Shown one piece after another: positions 12,061 through 23,093 of a stretch of 64,000 nucleotides of DNA (its first letter is position 1; every line of letters starts with the position of its first letter). The notes beneath the pieces are model-generated. The model made no database searches. It was not told the DNA's origin and saw only the letters and a program-made list of their open reading frames with translations. A program made the position numbers and the translations under genes. Source of the DNA: Shinisaurus crocodilurus (Eukaryota > Chordata > Lepidosauria > Squamata > Shinisauridae); contig CM037877.1 in the NCBI GenBank assembly GCA_021292165.1, forward strand, positions 109,367,858 to 109,431,857, written 5' to 3'.

Positions 12061-12196
12061 CAGCACTGGGCAACTTGTGGCCCTCCAGATGTTTTAGCCT
12101 ACAACTTCCATCAGTGCTAGCCAGCATTGCCAATGGTGAGGCATCCTGGGAGTTGTAGGCCAAAACATCGGGAGAGCCACAAGTTGCCCACCCCTG
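12061..12196. mobile_element. Family C hAT-type foldback MITE
   Basis: A 136-bp near-palindrome: CAGCACTGGGCAACTTGTGG on the left and CCACAAGTTGCCCACCCCTG on the right, with a central 'cagtgctagccagcattgcc'. The flanking octamers atataaat and acttaatg both carry TA at positions 4-5 but match poorly. Same length as copies at 52202 and 53464. Confidence 0.85.
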
Positions 12197-12549
12197 ACTT
12201 AATGGCTTGGATTCAGGATTTGCCTTCTGTTGACGGAAGGGATACACTCATGGAAGGTGCATCCACCTGATTTTGGGGGATCAAATATCCTTTCCCTCCA
12301 CACCACAGCTCACCCCATCCAGTAGGGTCCTCTCTTTGTAGCATTTTCAGGATGTGGTGTGGAGGAGGGGGTGGGGAAACTCTCTTCCACCAGCCCAGTT
12401 GCATGCGCCTAAATCTGGATCCAACCCAAAATTCTTAAGGCAGCTCACACAGTATCAGCCCAAAACATTTGCTCCCTGAAGTGTAGAACAAGATGGTGCC
12501 CCCTCCCATTCTATGTATAAAAGCCAACTGGACTGACAAATGAATCTGA
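12197..12549. other. Anonymous non-coding sequence
   Basis: No feature recognised. Confidence 0.4.
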
Positions 12550-12805
12550 CTGGGTTCTGACAACATGATAATTCTGGGTTGCTCTTGAAATGCGGGTTAT
12601 CATGTCTGAACCCAGCTGCACTAACAAACCATGGTTTGTTAACCACAAACAACCCATGAAGAGAACCCATGGTTTGTTGCTGGGTTGTGAACTGTGGGTT
12701 GTTCACCATGGTTTGTTATCTTGGCTGGTTTCAGACACGATAACCCACGTTTCAATAACCCATTCTTGACCCTTGAGTGTGGGTTATTGTGTTGGCTGAA
12801 CCCAG
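12550..12805. mobile_element. Family L inverted-repeat DNA element
   Basis: Begins CTGGGTTCTGACAACATGATAA and ends TTGGCTGAACCCAG, giving CTGGGTTC/GAACCCAG termini. The inside is a dense set of inverted and direct repeats built on AACAAACCATGGTTTGTT. The same termini bracket 51427-51613 and 50702-51613. It is non-coding; superfamily unknown, and the target duplication was not found. Confidence 0.6.
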
Positions 12806-13124
12806 CCACTGTCTTCAACAGTGATGATGGGACAGCATCCTCCACTGCACCTGAAGGCAGCAGGCTAACTTAGAGGATGCAGAGGAGGCAGCATGGCACA
12901 CTGGTCTTTCCTCCAACATCTTGCTGCTGCCTCCCAGCACTCACTTGAGGTGACTGCTTCATGCTGCCTAATGGTAGAGCTGGCCCTGAGCTCACAAAAA
13001 AATAACAGATTAAAGAGGCAGGAATGGCAGATTTTAAAAAAACAAAACGCAAACTCTTCAACTAACAAGAGTTTTTAAACTATCAAATCAAATGTATGCC
13101 AAAAGAGAGAGGAGTGGAAGGCCA
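12806..13124. other. Anonymous non-coding sequence
   Basis: No feature recognised. Confidence 0.35.
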
Positions 13125-13330
13125 GTACAGTGGGGGTAGGGCAGGCTTCCCTAGGCAGGGAATTCCACAGTTTAGGTGCAGCCACAAAGAAGGCCCTCTT
13201 CTATGTCTTAGCCAAACACAACTCAGGTGTTGGTGGGATATGCAGAATATCATAATGAGCAGGCAGGTTCATAAGGGAGAAAGTGGCCCTTTAGGTATCC
13301 TGGTACATTGAATGGCAGTGCAAAGAGGGT
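13125..13330 (-). mobile_element. L2/CR1-type LINE fragment, degenerate
   Basis: The run 'gggaattccacagtttaggt' followed by 'gccacaaagaaggccctctt' parallels the antisense LINE segment at 34050-34110 ('gagttccacagtacaggggc', 'gccacagaaaaggccctctt'). Translated on the minus strand it is a decayed C-terminal LINE ORF segment. Confidence 0.55.
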
Positions 13331-13980
13331 TGTTTGAGCAAGCGTCACTTCTCCCAGCTCTGCCTGACAAGCTTCACTTGCTGGAATCCACTCTTCTACA
13401 TCATCCTAAACCCTTCCCAGCATGCCTCTGGCCCACCATAGAGAGAAGGAACACTTTTAGAGTGGTCAAGCCATGATCCAGAGCTCATATTCATCTCTTT
13501 AATAATTTGGGAGCAATGAAAGAAGATGACACCCTTGCCTTCCACACTTTGCGACTCCTCCCTCGGTCCCGATCCCCAACATATAGAAGTAGTGCCAGAA
13601 GCGTTACCAACAAGCATTTCCTGGTTAAAATGCAGTTGGCATATTCCAGTCAGCCAGCTTAAAGTCACAATCTCAATTTTAGCCAATTCTGATTGGGCTG
13701 TTAACTATCCCAAAATATTACCCTTCCACGTGAATGTTAATGTCATGGATATTTCACCATCGCTTTTCATCCTTTTTTTTTTTTTGTTCCCTCTGACAGC
13801 TCTGATAAGCATTTTCTGTTGATCCCTTTAATCTTTCCTCATCTCAATTGCTCAGAATACATTAAACGAGAATGAAATGCAATGAAACCACAAAACTGCA
13901 AACTGAAAGACAGGTAGGACTGTTGCCTTGTGCCGCCGACTGGTTTCCAGTTTGAGGACAGGTTTCTTTGTCTGTCTGTC
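13331..13980. other. Anonymous non-coding sequence
   Basis: No feature recognised, apart from a poly-T tract near 13770-13785. Confidence 0.4.
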
Positions 13981-14060
13981 TGTTTAATACATTTTAATAT
14001 ACCTTGCCTTTCAGGGCAAAAAGCCCAAGACAGCTTACAAAAACTGAAAACAAGAGCAAT
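13981..14060 (-). mobile_element. SINE/LINE 3' tail fragment
   Basis: The reverse complement reads as a decayed TAAGCTG.CTTGGGC...AGGCAAGGTATATTAAA tail, the terminus type shared by the Sauria-like SINE at 29731-29974 and its presumed LINE partner. Confidence 0.45.
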
Positions 14061-14671
14061 ACTTTAAGTATAATGAAAATAATTGGGGGGAAAACACCCA
14101 AACAGAGAAAAACAGCACCAACTAACCACCAGCATACCCAGCACAACAATAAAATGGTGAACAAAGAAAAGTGTTTGTCACTAGATTGGTGCAACATCAA
14201 GTGATGACTTTCGTGCGTGAAGGGGGCTTCACAGATAAAACATCACTGATCGCTCTTTCCTAGAATCTTACATCTCCTCAAATCCAATGCTTTTCAACAC
14301 CACCAGTTTGCACATTTGGCCACCAGTCAACAAGTTGACCAAAGAGAAAACAAGGGATGTCCATGCATGTGTGAACCAACCCTTTGAGAAGTATTCAGAT
14401 AACAGTGATAGTTAATAGGCTGCATTTCTGCACCTCCGGATAAGCATGACACAAATCCCTTTTTATAGCATCTTGCCTCCGTCAATTGTTTCTCAGGGCT
14501 GCTTACCGCCCCATCCCCCACACATGGCCCTGCAGTGGTTTGCCACTGGTGTGTCATGTAGCCTGGAGCTGTGGCAAACCTTGCATGTCTTTGCAAGCTA
14601 CATCTGTCACATGCATATGTGGCTTCAGAAGGACTCAAAAATAATGTGTGACGGGACGAATATCTCTAGAT
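14061..14671. other. Anonymous non-coding sequence
   Basis: No feature recognised. Confidence 0.4.
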
Positions 14672-14814
14672 CAGGGGTGGGCAACTTGACTTGTGGCCCT
14701 CCAGACGTTGTTGGACAACAACTCTCAGCATCCCTCACCATTGGCTATGCTGGCCAGGGCTGCTGGGAGTTGCAGTCCAACAACATCTAGAGGGCCACAA
14801 CTTGCCCACTCCTG
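14672..14814. mobile_element. Family C hAT-type foldback MITE
   Basis: A 143-bp near-palindrome from CAGGGGTGGGCAACTTGACT to CCACAACTTGCCCACTCCTG. Flanks ctctagat and ctctatat differ at one of eight positions, consistent with an aged 8-bp target duplication with TA in the centre. Confidence 0.9.
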
Positions 14815-15188
14815 CTCTATATACAGACTGACGGATCTGTGGCAGAAGCCACCAGATACACTGCTGCCACCAGCACCGATGACTTATTTGAAATGCAAAG
14901 AGATAAGCAGCAGCAGCAGCTAGCCACCAGCACATGCAACTAGTGGTGTAGTGGAACCAGGATTGGCAGGGGCAAAGCACCGGGGCCCTCTGATTAGCAG
15001 GGACGATGACATCATCGGTCACTCCCCTCAGACTTCCCTGTTCCCTCTGAGCTTAGCTGCAATCCTCACAGTAGTGGCGGGGGCGGGCAGTGGGGAGAGA
15101 ATGAATTTTGCCAGCAACAATATATTGCTGTGAGTGGATCCCTGTGGTAATACAAAGTCTTTTGGGGCGGCCTGGTCTCAAATGGGCA
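14815..15188. other. Anonymous non-coding sequence
   Basis: No classified element seen. It contains a CAG/CAG-like short run near 14907-14922. Confidence 0.35.
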
Positions 15189-15590
15189 ATTAAGGGTGCA
15201 GTCCTATGAGGATGCCCATCGCCCACCGAACATGGAGGATGACGGGCATCCTATGTAGGGTGGGAGGAGCTCGCCTCCCGTTCCTCCTGCTCTGCAAAAC
15301 AGCTAGACGGCTGACTGATTTCGGCTGTCTAACCGTGGCGCTTCGGAGGGGGGCGAACAGGGCCGGTGCTACCATTAGGCCAACTAGGCAGCTGCCTAGG
15401 GCACAGGGCTAAAGAGGGCACCAGAAACGCCTTGAAAAAAAAATGCAGTGCTCTCAAGTGGGAAGGGGGGGCACTAAATATCTGATCTTGCCTAGGGCAC
15501 CAAACTGCCTTACACCAGTCCTGGGGGCGAAGCAGAACCATCCGATGGCTGTCTAGGCACTGCCTAGGGCCCCTCGGATTGCGCTGCCCG
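15189..15590 (+). mobile_element. Family J DNA element interrupted by a family A element
   Basis: Starts AAGGGTGCAGTCCTATGAGG and ends near GGATTGCGCTGCCC, with the GGGCATCCTATG, GCTCCTCC-type and CTGTCTAGGCACTG segments in the same order as 38138-38605. A complete family A MITE is inserted at 15358-15523, so this J copy is older than that insertion. Confidence 0.65.
15358..15523 (-). mobile_element. Family A hAT-type MITE, 166 bp, perfect 8-bp TSD
   Basis: Terminal sequences are CAGGGCCGGTGCTACCATTA and the reverse complement of CAGGACTGGTGTAAGGCAG. The flanking direct repeat ggggcgaa (15350-15357 and 15524-15531) is exact, the length typical of hAT insertions. Its length, 166 bp, equals that of the copy at 17207-17372, which lies in the opposite orientation. 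There is no coding capacity, so it depends on a transposase elsewhere. Confidence 0.95.
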
Positions 15591-17074
15591 ACACATTCAC
15601 ATTACAAAAGGCCTGCTCCTGGTGGAGGTGAAACCTGCTGGGAGTGGTTTCTTGATATGGCCCAACACAGCTGCCTGCGTTTTTGGACTCTGCTGGAGGA
15701 GGTGGCTATGGAGACTGCCGCGATGAGCGCCTGCATGTCAAAATTTACCACTACACCACTGTGTAGTGGTACCCATCAACAAAATGGGGAATGGAACGAA
15801 AAGGCCACCCACCTTGGCTGGGGCCTTGCTCAAAAGTGAGGCGGTGATAGGGTTGTTGTCACCCCTTTCCCGGCAGGTCTCCCGAGTCTCAGCAGCTTCG
15901 TGACAAGCAGCTGAAGTCTGAACAGGAAACGCTTTGCCTAGAGATGCAGTGACTGCGGAAATGTATTCCTTCCCATGCGGTTGTAAAAGAGACAGAAGAT
16001 ATGGTAGAATAAAAAGTTGGCAAGCCAACCTAAGCTCAGAGGAAACATCCCTTCTGCTTCTAGAAATTAGAAGGGGGTAGGGGGAGGGCTCAGTCTCGTC
16101 CTGCTGTATCTGTGAAAATGAGAGTCATCATGCCAGAGGCAGAAAACAAGAGCTCTCCAGTATGGATAGAGGAATGTTTGCTTGAATGCTTAAGGTTAGG
16201 CAAATGCCCAACTGTACTTCAGATTTTAAAAGAGGGAGAGAGTAGGAGGCACTTGACGGCAGCATGAGAGAAGAGCAGCCAAACGGAAAGATAAGGTAAT
16301 CTCAGGCCATGGGCAAAGGATTATTTGTCTAGGACAGTGATTCCCCCCTTTCCTTTTCCCTGGCACTAACTTGGAATCCTGGTAACCTCATGACTGTACA
16401 AATGCCAATTGCAATGGAGAAGAAGGGGCGGGGAGGAGAAGCCGCAGGAAGAAAAGAAAAGGCAGAGTGATTCTGTTTTCTAAATGCTTGGCAGCAGCTG
16501 CTTTCCCAGCTCCCATACAATTGATGAAGTGGTGAGATTAACTGGCCCAAATCCCTACTAGCTTCTGGTCTAGTCAATTTAAATTCTAATGAAAACGTTG
16601 AACTTTTCTTTTCTTTTCTTTTTGATGGCTGCAAGGGTACATATGTGAATTATGCACCCATCCATTCATATACTATGCTTAAACATAAATATCTTAAACA
16701 TGATTCTAAAATTGCTTTGAACCTGAGCATTTGGGGTGTGTGTGTGAGATTATACCCCGTGGATTCTATCCAAGCGGTGGCCATCACAGTTGCTCTAAAG
16801 ACAGGTGGTGCACACATGCATCTTAATCACTGGGCAACTGCAGCATCAGGTGGTGAATGAGCCACCACAGATCAAATGCTGCAGACAGAACTTTTAGCAT
16901 CTCATACCAGCTCAAACACAATACTTTTCGATAGTCAGGTCACATGTTCAGCTGCAGTACCAGCGCAAGCTCTCCCTCCACCTGAGGCAGGAGAACATAC
17001 ATGCTCTGCCACCCCCACCCCCCCACCCCATTGCTACCACTGAGACCCCCATAGCTGCGGTGTCTATGCGATGA
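15591..17074. other. Anonymous non-coding sequence
   Basis: About 1.5 kb without a recognised gene or repeat. A C-rich tract lies near 17010-17030. Confidence 0.4.
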
Positions 17075-18013
17075 AAATGTCAGCCCAGTGTGCAGCTGCT
17101 GTGAAAAAGGCAAACTCCATGTTAGGCATAATTAAGAAAGGAATTGAAAATAAAACTGCCAAGATCATAATGCCCTTATACAAATCTATAGTGTGACCAC
17201 AGAATACAGGACCGGTGCAAGGCAGTTTGGTGCCCTAGGCAAGATCAGATATTTAGCGCCCCCCCCTTCCCACTTGAGAGCACTGTATTTTTTTTCAAGG
17301 CGTTTCTGGCACCCTCTTTAGCCCTGCGCCCTAGGCAGCTGCCTAGTTGGCCTAATGGTAGCACCGGCCCTGACAGAATACTGTGCACAGTTCTGGCCAC
17401 CACACCTAAAAAAGGACATTGTAGAGTTGGAAAAAGTGCAGAAAGGGGCAACTAAAATGATCCAGGGGCTGGAGCAACTCCCCTATGAGGAAAGGTTACA
17501 GCCGTTGGGATTGTTTAGCTTAGAAAAAAGGCGAGTAAGGGGAGACATGATAGGAATGTACAAAATTGTGAATGATGTGGAGAAAGTGGGGAGGGAGACA
17601 TTTTTCTCCCTCTCATAATACCAGAAAACGGGGTCATCTCATGAAGCTGATGGGTGGGAGATTCAGGACAGATAAAAGGAACTGCTTCTTCACACAGCGC
17701 ATAGTTAAACTATGAAATTCACTTCCACAGGATGTGCTGATGGTCATCAATTCGGATGACTTTAAAAGGGGATTGGACAAATTCATGGAGGAGAAGGCCA
17801 TTGGTGGCTACTAGTCCTACTGTGCTTCCTCCAGTATCAGAGGCAGTATGCCTACGTACTCCAGTTGCTGGGGAACATGGGCAGGAGGGTGCTGTTGCAT
17901 TCATGTCCTGTTTGTGGGATCCCATGGGCATCTGGTTGGCCACTGTGTAAACAGAATGCTGGACTAGATGGACCCTTGGTCTGATCCATCATGGATCTTC
18001 TTACGTTCTTATG
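17075..18013 (+). pseudogene. L2/CR1-group LINE, 5'-truncated, C-terminal ORF remnant
   Basis: Plus-strand translation in broken frames gives the C-terminal region of an L2/CR1-group non-LTR retrotransposon polyprotein. Recognisable stretches are 'AAVKKANSMLGIIKKGIENK', '[20 protein letters not shown]', '[20 protein letters not shown]', and a terminal 'SDDFKRGLDKFMEEKAIGGY' followed by a stop. A 3' UTR runs to 'ggactagatggacccttggt' and ends in TTACGTTCTTATG, the short terminal repeat of this LINE type. Endonuclease and reverse-transcriptase catalytic domains are absent through 5' truncation. A family A MITE interrupts the reading frame at 17207-17372. It is a dead copy. The exact clade within L2/CR1 needs a library search. 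Confidence 0.85.
17207..17372 (+). mobile_element. Family A hAT-type MITE, 166 bp, perfect 8-bp TSD
   Basis: Runs from CAGGACCGGTGCAAGGCAG to TAGCACCGGCCCTG and is flanked by exact acagaata duplications (17199-17206, 17373-17380). Removing the element and one octamer restores the interrupted LINE sequence. This independently confirms the boundaries and shows that the MITE landed after the LINE. Confidence 0.97.
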
Positions 18014-18408
18014 TCCATGGGGCGGCAGATCCTCCTGGGGGGGGGAGCGTGCTCCTGCTCCCTTCACCTCATGGGAGGTGTTCAGCTGTAAGATCTCAAG
18101 TAACTGTTATGTTGAAGAATCAAAGGATAAGACATACACGTGCAAACAGGCCCCATACGCACACACATCTGTTGCTGTAGTTCTAATCTAGGTGGTATTC
18201 TTGGTGGCGAAATGCACCTCTCAGATACTGTGAGGATTGCATCTGTGAGCTCAGAGAGAACAGAGAAACCTGCTGTAAAATTTGTCCCGGTGTGTTGGCC
18301 CTGCAGGCTCACTTTCCACTACCCCACTGATTATCATGCACGGACAAAGACCTGCCCACCGCAGTGCCAAAGGTCTAGCAGTACAATGTTAGGACCAGTA
18401 CAATGTTA
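18014..18408. other. Anonymous non-coding sequence
   Basis: No feature recognised. A short direct repeat GTACAATGTTAGGACCA lies at 18381-18410. Confidence 0.4.
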
Positions 18409-18540
18409 GGGGTTGAATCCAATGTTAGTCCTACTTAGAGAAAACCCATTGAAATGAATAGGATTTATGTGAGTCATGACTTAAATCCCATTCATTTCAA
18501 TGAGTTTACCCTAAGTAGGATAAACATTGGATTCAACCCC
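18409..18540. mobile_element. Foldback element, 132 bp (family K)
   Basis: Termini GGGGTTGAATCCAATGTTAG and CAAACATTGGATTCAACCCC (one-base variations) are inverted copies. The pairing continues inward through 'cctacttagagaaaaccca' and 'atgaataggattta' to a short centre. It is probably a non-autonomous DNA transposon. No convincing target duplication was found. Confidence 0.75.
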
Positions 18541-19395
18541 AGGCTTCTGCAGCTGCACTTATGGGATTAATTTCTAATATGAAAAAAACAAAACAAAAAC
18601 CCTTTTGCAACCACTGACCAAAGAAGAATTTGTGGAAGAAAATGGTTGTGGTTACAAGGTGAAAAGCTTGAAACTTTGGCAAGAGCGGAATGAAAGTTAG
18701 CAAAGAAGATAGAATTTAGGTGGCTTGTGCCGATGCGTTATGACGTGTCCGTGGGAGGGAGCTTTGTTCAGCGACTTTTGGGGATGTCAGTGGTGCTGTG
18801 TGGTTAATGAGCTTTCTTGCTTCATTTGCAGTCACATTTGTACAATGATGAGTGACTAAAGGAGGGGATCATTGGAAGGGAGGAAAAGAAAATGTGGTCC
18901 TTATTAAGGCTGGCGAAGGCTGACAGGAGAATACGATTTTGGACCGAGAATGACACTTGGGCACACACAGCTTCTTGTATTGGTGTTTCAGAATACTTTT
19001 TAAAAATGCCTCAACCCCTAGTGCAGGCAGGGCTACCCAGACCTTGGGCACCAGGCCCAGGCCCAGGGTGTCTGCCTGTCATGGGCTGTTTACTCAGCCG
19101 TCTGCTCAGCAGATGTATAATCTCATATGGCAGGGAGAAACCCTGCATGCAAATAATGCATGAAATGGGCTACAAATAAAAATAAAGAAACGGCGGTACT
19201 CCAAAGCTGAACAACTGGAAGGGGCACCAAATCCATTTCTCATCTCGGGCACCACCATTTGGTCACCCACTTTGACACAGAAGCAAAGAAAGGGGCAATT
19301 GAACTCTCACACCCTTGGAGCCTGACCCCTGCCTGTCAACAATTATTTGGGCAGTGGAAGGGGGCTGCCACACCACCTTTCTCCGTTGCTTAGTT
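18541..19395. other. Anonymous non-coding sequence
   Basis: No feature recognised. Confidence 0.4.
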
Positions 19396-19769
19396 CAGGG
19401 GCCGAGAACCTCTTTCAGTTCGTGGGCTGAATTCAATTTCAGAGAAACTCTCGGGGCTGCATTCCAGTGATGGGCGTGGCCAAAGGCAATAGGGGCGGGG
19501 CCAAAGATGATAGGAGTGGGGTCAAAATATAAAAAAGAATACTGGCATATCATAACTTACAGTTCTTACTGTTAGTGACTAAGCCTTAGGAGAGGCATGT
19601 CAACCTTCTGGAATGCGGGGGGGGGGGCAGAACTGCAGAGAAACTGGGAAACCATCATACAATCAGTGGTTGGGGAAAGGGGGCGTGGCCTTCTGGGGAA
19701 CCCCAAGGGCCATTCTGTGACCCCAAGAGGGTCGGATACGGCCCCCAGGCTGGAGGTTCCCCACCCCTG
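19396..19769. mobile_element. Family G hAT-type element, 374 bp
   Basis: Left end CAGGGGCCGAGAACCTCTTT and right end AGGTTCCCCACCCCTG form inverted termini. Internal 'gggcgtggccaaaggcaata', 'ggggcggggccaaag' and a 'ccttaggagaggcatg' segment are shared in inverse form with copies at 47689 and 62626. Flanks gcttagtt and atttagtc are diverged octamers that keep the central TTAGT. Non-coding. Confidence 0.75.
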
Positions 19770-19795
19770 ATTTAGTCAGTGTCCACTAACAAGTA

Positions 19796-20056
19796 AGTGT
19801 GTTTTATTGGTCTCTCTGTGTTACATTTTTATGCTGCAAAAGCTCTCCTCTTTGCTTTCTTACTTTGCCATTGACACCTGTGGCAAAACGTAGATGCAAA
19901 CTGCATCTTTTGTGGTACTGTGGGGTTATTTTTTTAGTCCCTCTGGCCCGGGAGGTTTCTGAGACTTGGATGGGTGGGGAGTTTGTGGTTGTACATGGTT
20001 TGAGAGTTCTTCCAGAATTCAAGCGGCAAATACCTACAATCACAGAATGTCAAGTG
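19796..20056 (+). repeat. Unclassified interspersed repeat R1, copy 2
   Basis: Collinear with 3579-3840 over about 260 bp with many substitutions and small indels. See that entry for shared blocks. It lies just downstream of a family G element, but copy 1 does not, so the two are independent. Confidence 0.75.
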
Positions 20057-21440
20057 CGTAAGAATGCACAGTCATAGGAAGCGAAGTCCGGAGCTTGAAA
20101 AACTGGGCAGGGCCGCCTCGAGCGCCTTTAGTTTGAACTATATTACTTTAGCGCTGCCGAGAATCAGAAATTGTCAATCTGATATATGCACGGAGGAATA
20201 TTCTTGCCAAGCTTGTAAGTTCACAGATCGGGAAGTGACATGCTGTGCAGAAATATCAGAATGTACTTGCTTTCCGTCTCATCTCCGAAGCCAATTTCTT
20301 CCAAGCAGCAAAGGGACTGCATGACTCTCCTGCTGAAATAGCGGTCACACAACCTCCTCCCAGAACATCTAGTCTTCCCTACTGCCAGCCCTCCCGCCTA
20401 GAGACTCCCCGCCACCCTGCCAGTCTAAGCAGGTTGTAATTCTAAGGATGCAGCGCTCCAAAAGGCCCAGCTGTACAAGTTCCTTTTGTATTCTGGTACT
20501 TCTCAAACTGGCTCAGTTCTGTGGCTGTCCTTGGGAGGGGTAGCCTTTGATCACAAAGTACCTAGGGTGATCAGGTGTCCTACTTTACAGAGGACAGTCC
20601 TCCATTTTTGGAGAGCTGGCAGAGGACAGTCCTCCAATCGATGTGGTGGCCAGTCCAACTCTGGTTTAAAGTGAAAGAACCCAAAGGAGGGAGAGCAGCC
20701 GGGCCTTGAAGCGGCCCATCCCATCAGCCATTAGCACCTGGGCAGCAGACGGAACAGGCCCAGGGGTCACCCAGTCACAGTCTTCCCCCTGTGGTGAGAT
20801 GTTTTGTATTTCTGTTTAAATTATAGTTATTATTTCTAAATTTGTACCTTTCTCCAGTTGAATAATTGAAGATGGGGGCGGGGCGAATACCTGATTATGA
20901 AATATTTACTCGATCAGAATGATAAATGAAATACTTTTTTTTTTTTTTAAGTAGTGGTATAAATAATATTTTAAAAGAAGCCTCCCTTTCCCCACCAGCT
21001 GCCTCTCAGCAGGGGTCATCTGTGACTTACTGGCAGGACTCCAGCAATTCCTGGGAGGGGCCCACCCCTCATACCCCATTTTTTAAACATGGGGAGGAAG
21101 TGCTCTCCCCACACCCAGTACTCCAGTGCCAAGCTGCTTCCAACAACTTGGATTTGTCCCCAATGCCCCAGAAGTTCAGTTATTGCAGAGCTTTGTGGGG
21201 GGCAAGAGGGAGAGGAGAGAGATGGCTGCAGCTTGACTCCATGCTTTTGTAGGGGAAAAGACTACCTCACCGCAAAAAACAAGGCGGCTGCCATGTTTTT
21301 GTGTGGGTGGCCATCTTTTCCCTCACAGTACGAAATGACTCAACTTCCGGGTTATTGGAGGGCAAATCCAAGATGGTGTCTGGAAGCCACTTGGAGCTGG
21401 AAAAAATATATATTAAAAGGTAAAAAAATTAAAATGCTAA
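20057..21440. other. Mostly anonymous, with a short repeated GAGGACAGTCCTCC motif
   Basis: The segment about 20568-20640 carries two copies of AGAGGACAGTCCTCC, itself nearly palindromic, and may be a small decayed DNA element. No other feature is recognised. Confidence 0.35.
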
Positions 21441-21648
21441 ATTAAATGCCAGAGAAACCAGGCTGGTGGGGACTAGGAGGAGGGCCTTTTCTGTGGCAGC
21501 CCCCAATTTATGGAACTCTCTCCCCAGTTACCTCCGCCATGCCCCTTCCTTGATTAGCTTCCGCCGTGCATTAAAAACGTGGCTTTTCAGGCGGGAATAT
21601 GGAGTGGGTTAGGATTTTTAAGTTTTGTTCTGTTTTTAATTGTGTTTT

Positions 21649-21684
<36 letters not shown>

Positions 21685-21777
21685 TTGTATTTTATTGGAT
21701 TGTAAATCGCTCAGAGTGGCCGGATGTCTGGCCAGATGGGCGATTCATAAATATAATAAATAAATAAATAAATAAAA
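21441..21777 (+). mobile_element. L2-like LINE 3' end
   Basis: The sequence parallels, in the opposite orientation, the antisense LINE end at 33856-34316: 'ctggtggggactaggaggag', 'ggccttttctgtggc', 'cgtggcttttcaggcgggaa', then 'gatgggcgattcataaatat' and (AATA)n. It encodes the last residues of a LINE ORF (W-N-S-L-P then R-R..L-K-T-W-L-F) and a short 3' UTR. A TG microsatellite at 21653-21680 expanded inside the UTR. Confidence 0.85.
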
Positions 21778-22177
21778 TGCTAAATTAATTTTTAAAAAGA
21801 GGACCAGGCGCAGACCTTGGGGTGAGAGGAGGGCACTACTGGGAAGGGCCCCACAGGATGGCACTTTGCCATCGGCTCCCTCAGCCCTGGAGCCGGCCCT
21901 GGACCCACAGCAAAAGTGGGAGCAGAGCCCTGTGTGACAACCTGTGGAAGCGCCTTCAGCAGAAAGCTACCAGTAAGATGCAGGAGGGATTTGGCTGCTG
22001 CTGTACGGCCTGTCCAAGTTACAGGGCACTCAGGAGAAGGAAGGGGAAGGTTGTGGTAGTGCTCGGTCTCAGCTGCTCCCCATCCTGTGTTCTGGGAGTG
22101 CAGGGCACAGGGCTATATACCCACAGTGATGTAAACCGGGGCAGTTTGAGCGGAAGTCTATGTAAAGTACAAGGCAT
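21778..22177. other. Anonymous non-coding sequence
   Basis: No classified element is recognised between the LINE tail and the GC-rich hAT element. Confidence 0.35.
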
Positions 22178-22768
22178 CAGGACCGGTGCAGGGCAGTTTG
22201 GCGCCCTAGGCGAAATAAAATTTGCGCCCCCCCTCTCGTGCCGTGGGGGGGGGGCTCCGGAGCAAAGCAGCCCTGCTCTGCAAACCCCCCCCCCGCGCCG
22301 CCGCCACCACCACCACCACCACCACCTACCTACCTACTTTCCCTCCGCCCTGGCTGCTGCCGCCTCCGAGGAGGAAGTGACACGACGGGACCCCCGCGCT
22401 CTGTTTTTTGCCAGGGAAACCAGGGCAACAGGGCTGTTTAAGCCCTGTTGCCCTGGTTCCTCCCGCCAAAACAATGCGGGCGGGGCTCCAGAAGCGACGC
22501 GGAGAAGGTAGGGGGCGGGGGGCGAGGCGCGAGGCGAGGCTGCGGCGCGGCGCGGCGCGGCGCGGCGGGGGGGCGAGGCGAGGCGCAGCGGGAGGAGGCG
22601 CGGCGGCGGGGGGTGGGGGAGGCGCGGCGGCGGCTTCGGCAGGCGGGGGGGAGGCCCGGTGGGGGCGGCGCAGCGGCGGCAGCGAAGAGGAGCGCAGCGT
22701 TTCTGCGCCCTCTTCAGCCACGCGCCCTAGGCAACTGCCTAGTTTGCCTAGCGGTAGCGCCGGCCCTG
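22178..22768. mobile_element. Family A hAT-type element, long GC-rich form, 591 bp, perfect 8-bp TSD
   Basis: Ends CAGGACCGGTGCAGGGCAG and GCGGTAGCGCCGGCCCTG are flanked by exact caaggcat duplications (22170-22177, 22769-22776). Terminal and subterminal sequence equals the 166-bp copies, but the centre is a very GC- and CpG-rich core with CCG/GGC and CAC runs and an internal hairpin around 22425-22463 (ACCAGGGCAACAGGGCT pairing with its inverse). Long open frames across the core are low-complexity Ala/Gly/Arg/Pro and not real proteins. It may behave as a CpG island. Confidence 0.95.
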
Positions 22769-22829
22769 CAAGGCATAACTTGCAAGTTAGGGCAACGTGC
22801 TGGGTCTGAGCCATGCATTAGACAAGCCC

Positions 22830-23093
22830 ATGCACAGGACCAGTGTCAAACGGGGGCCACTGACCAGAGCCCCTGCAACCTGCTTGCTCACCCGCCTCTC
22901 ACTCTGGCCCAGGCAACAGAGGAGGCGTGACGGAAGAGGAGCAGGAGATGCCGTTGACTAGTTGCTCGCTGGCTCTCTGCCTGGCAAGCAAGCAAGTGGG
23001 AGCAGCGACAGTGCTGGAGAGCAAAAAGAGGGGCCGATTGAGGGCGTCTTGCCCAAGGGCCCTCCAAAAGCTGGAGCCGGCAGTGCCCCTGCA
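22830..23093 (+). repeat. Family H repeat, partial
   Basis: Collinear with 24493-24858 and 37004-37342. Shared blocks include 'cctctcactctggcccaggc', 'aggagcaggagatgccg', 'gcaagcaagtgggagcag' and 'gtcttgcccaagggccct'. The class is unknown; see the copy at 24493. Confidence 0.75.

Noticed and set aside
22238..22930. Several long overlapping open frames on both strands (up to 229 codons)
   Set aside because: They are in a GC-rich, stop-poor transposon core, consist of Ala/Gly/Arg/Pro/His runs, and occur on both strands. The same effect recurs at 50134-50617.
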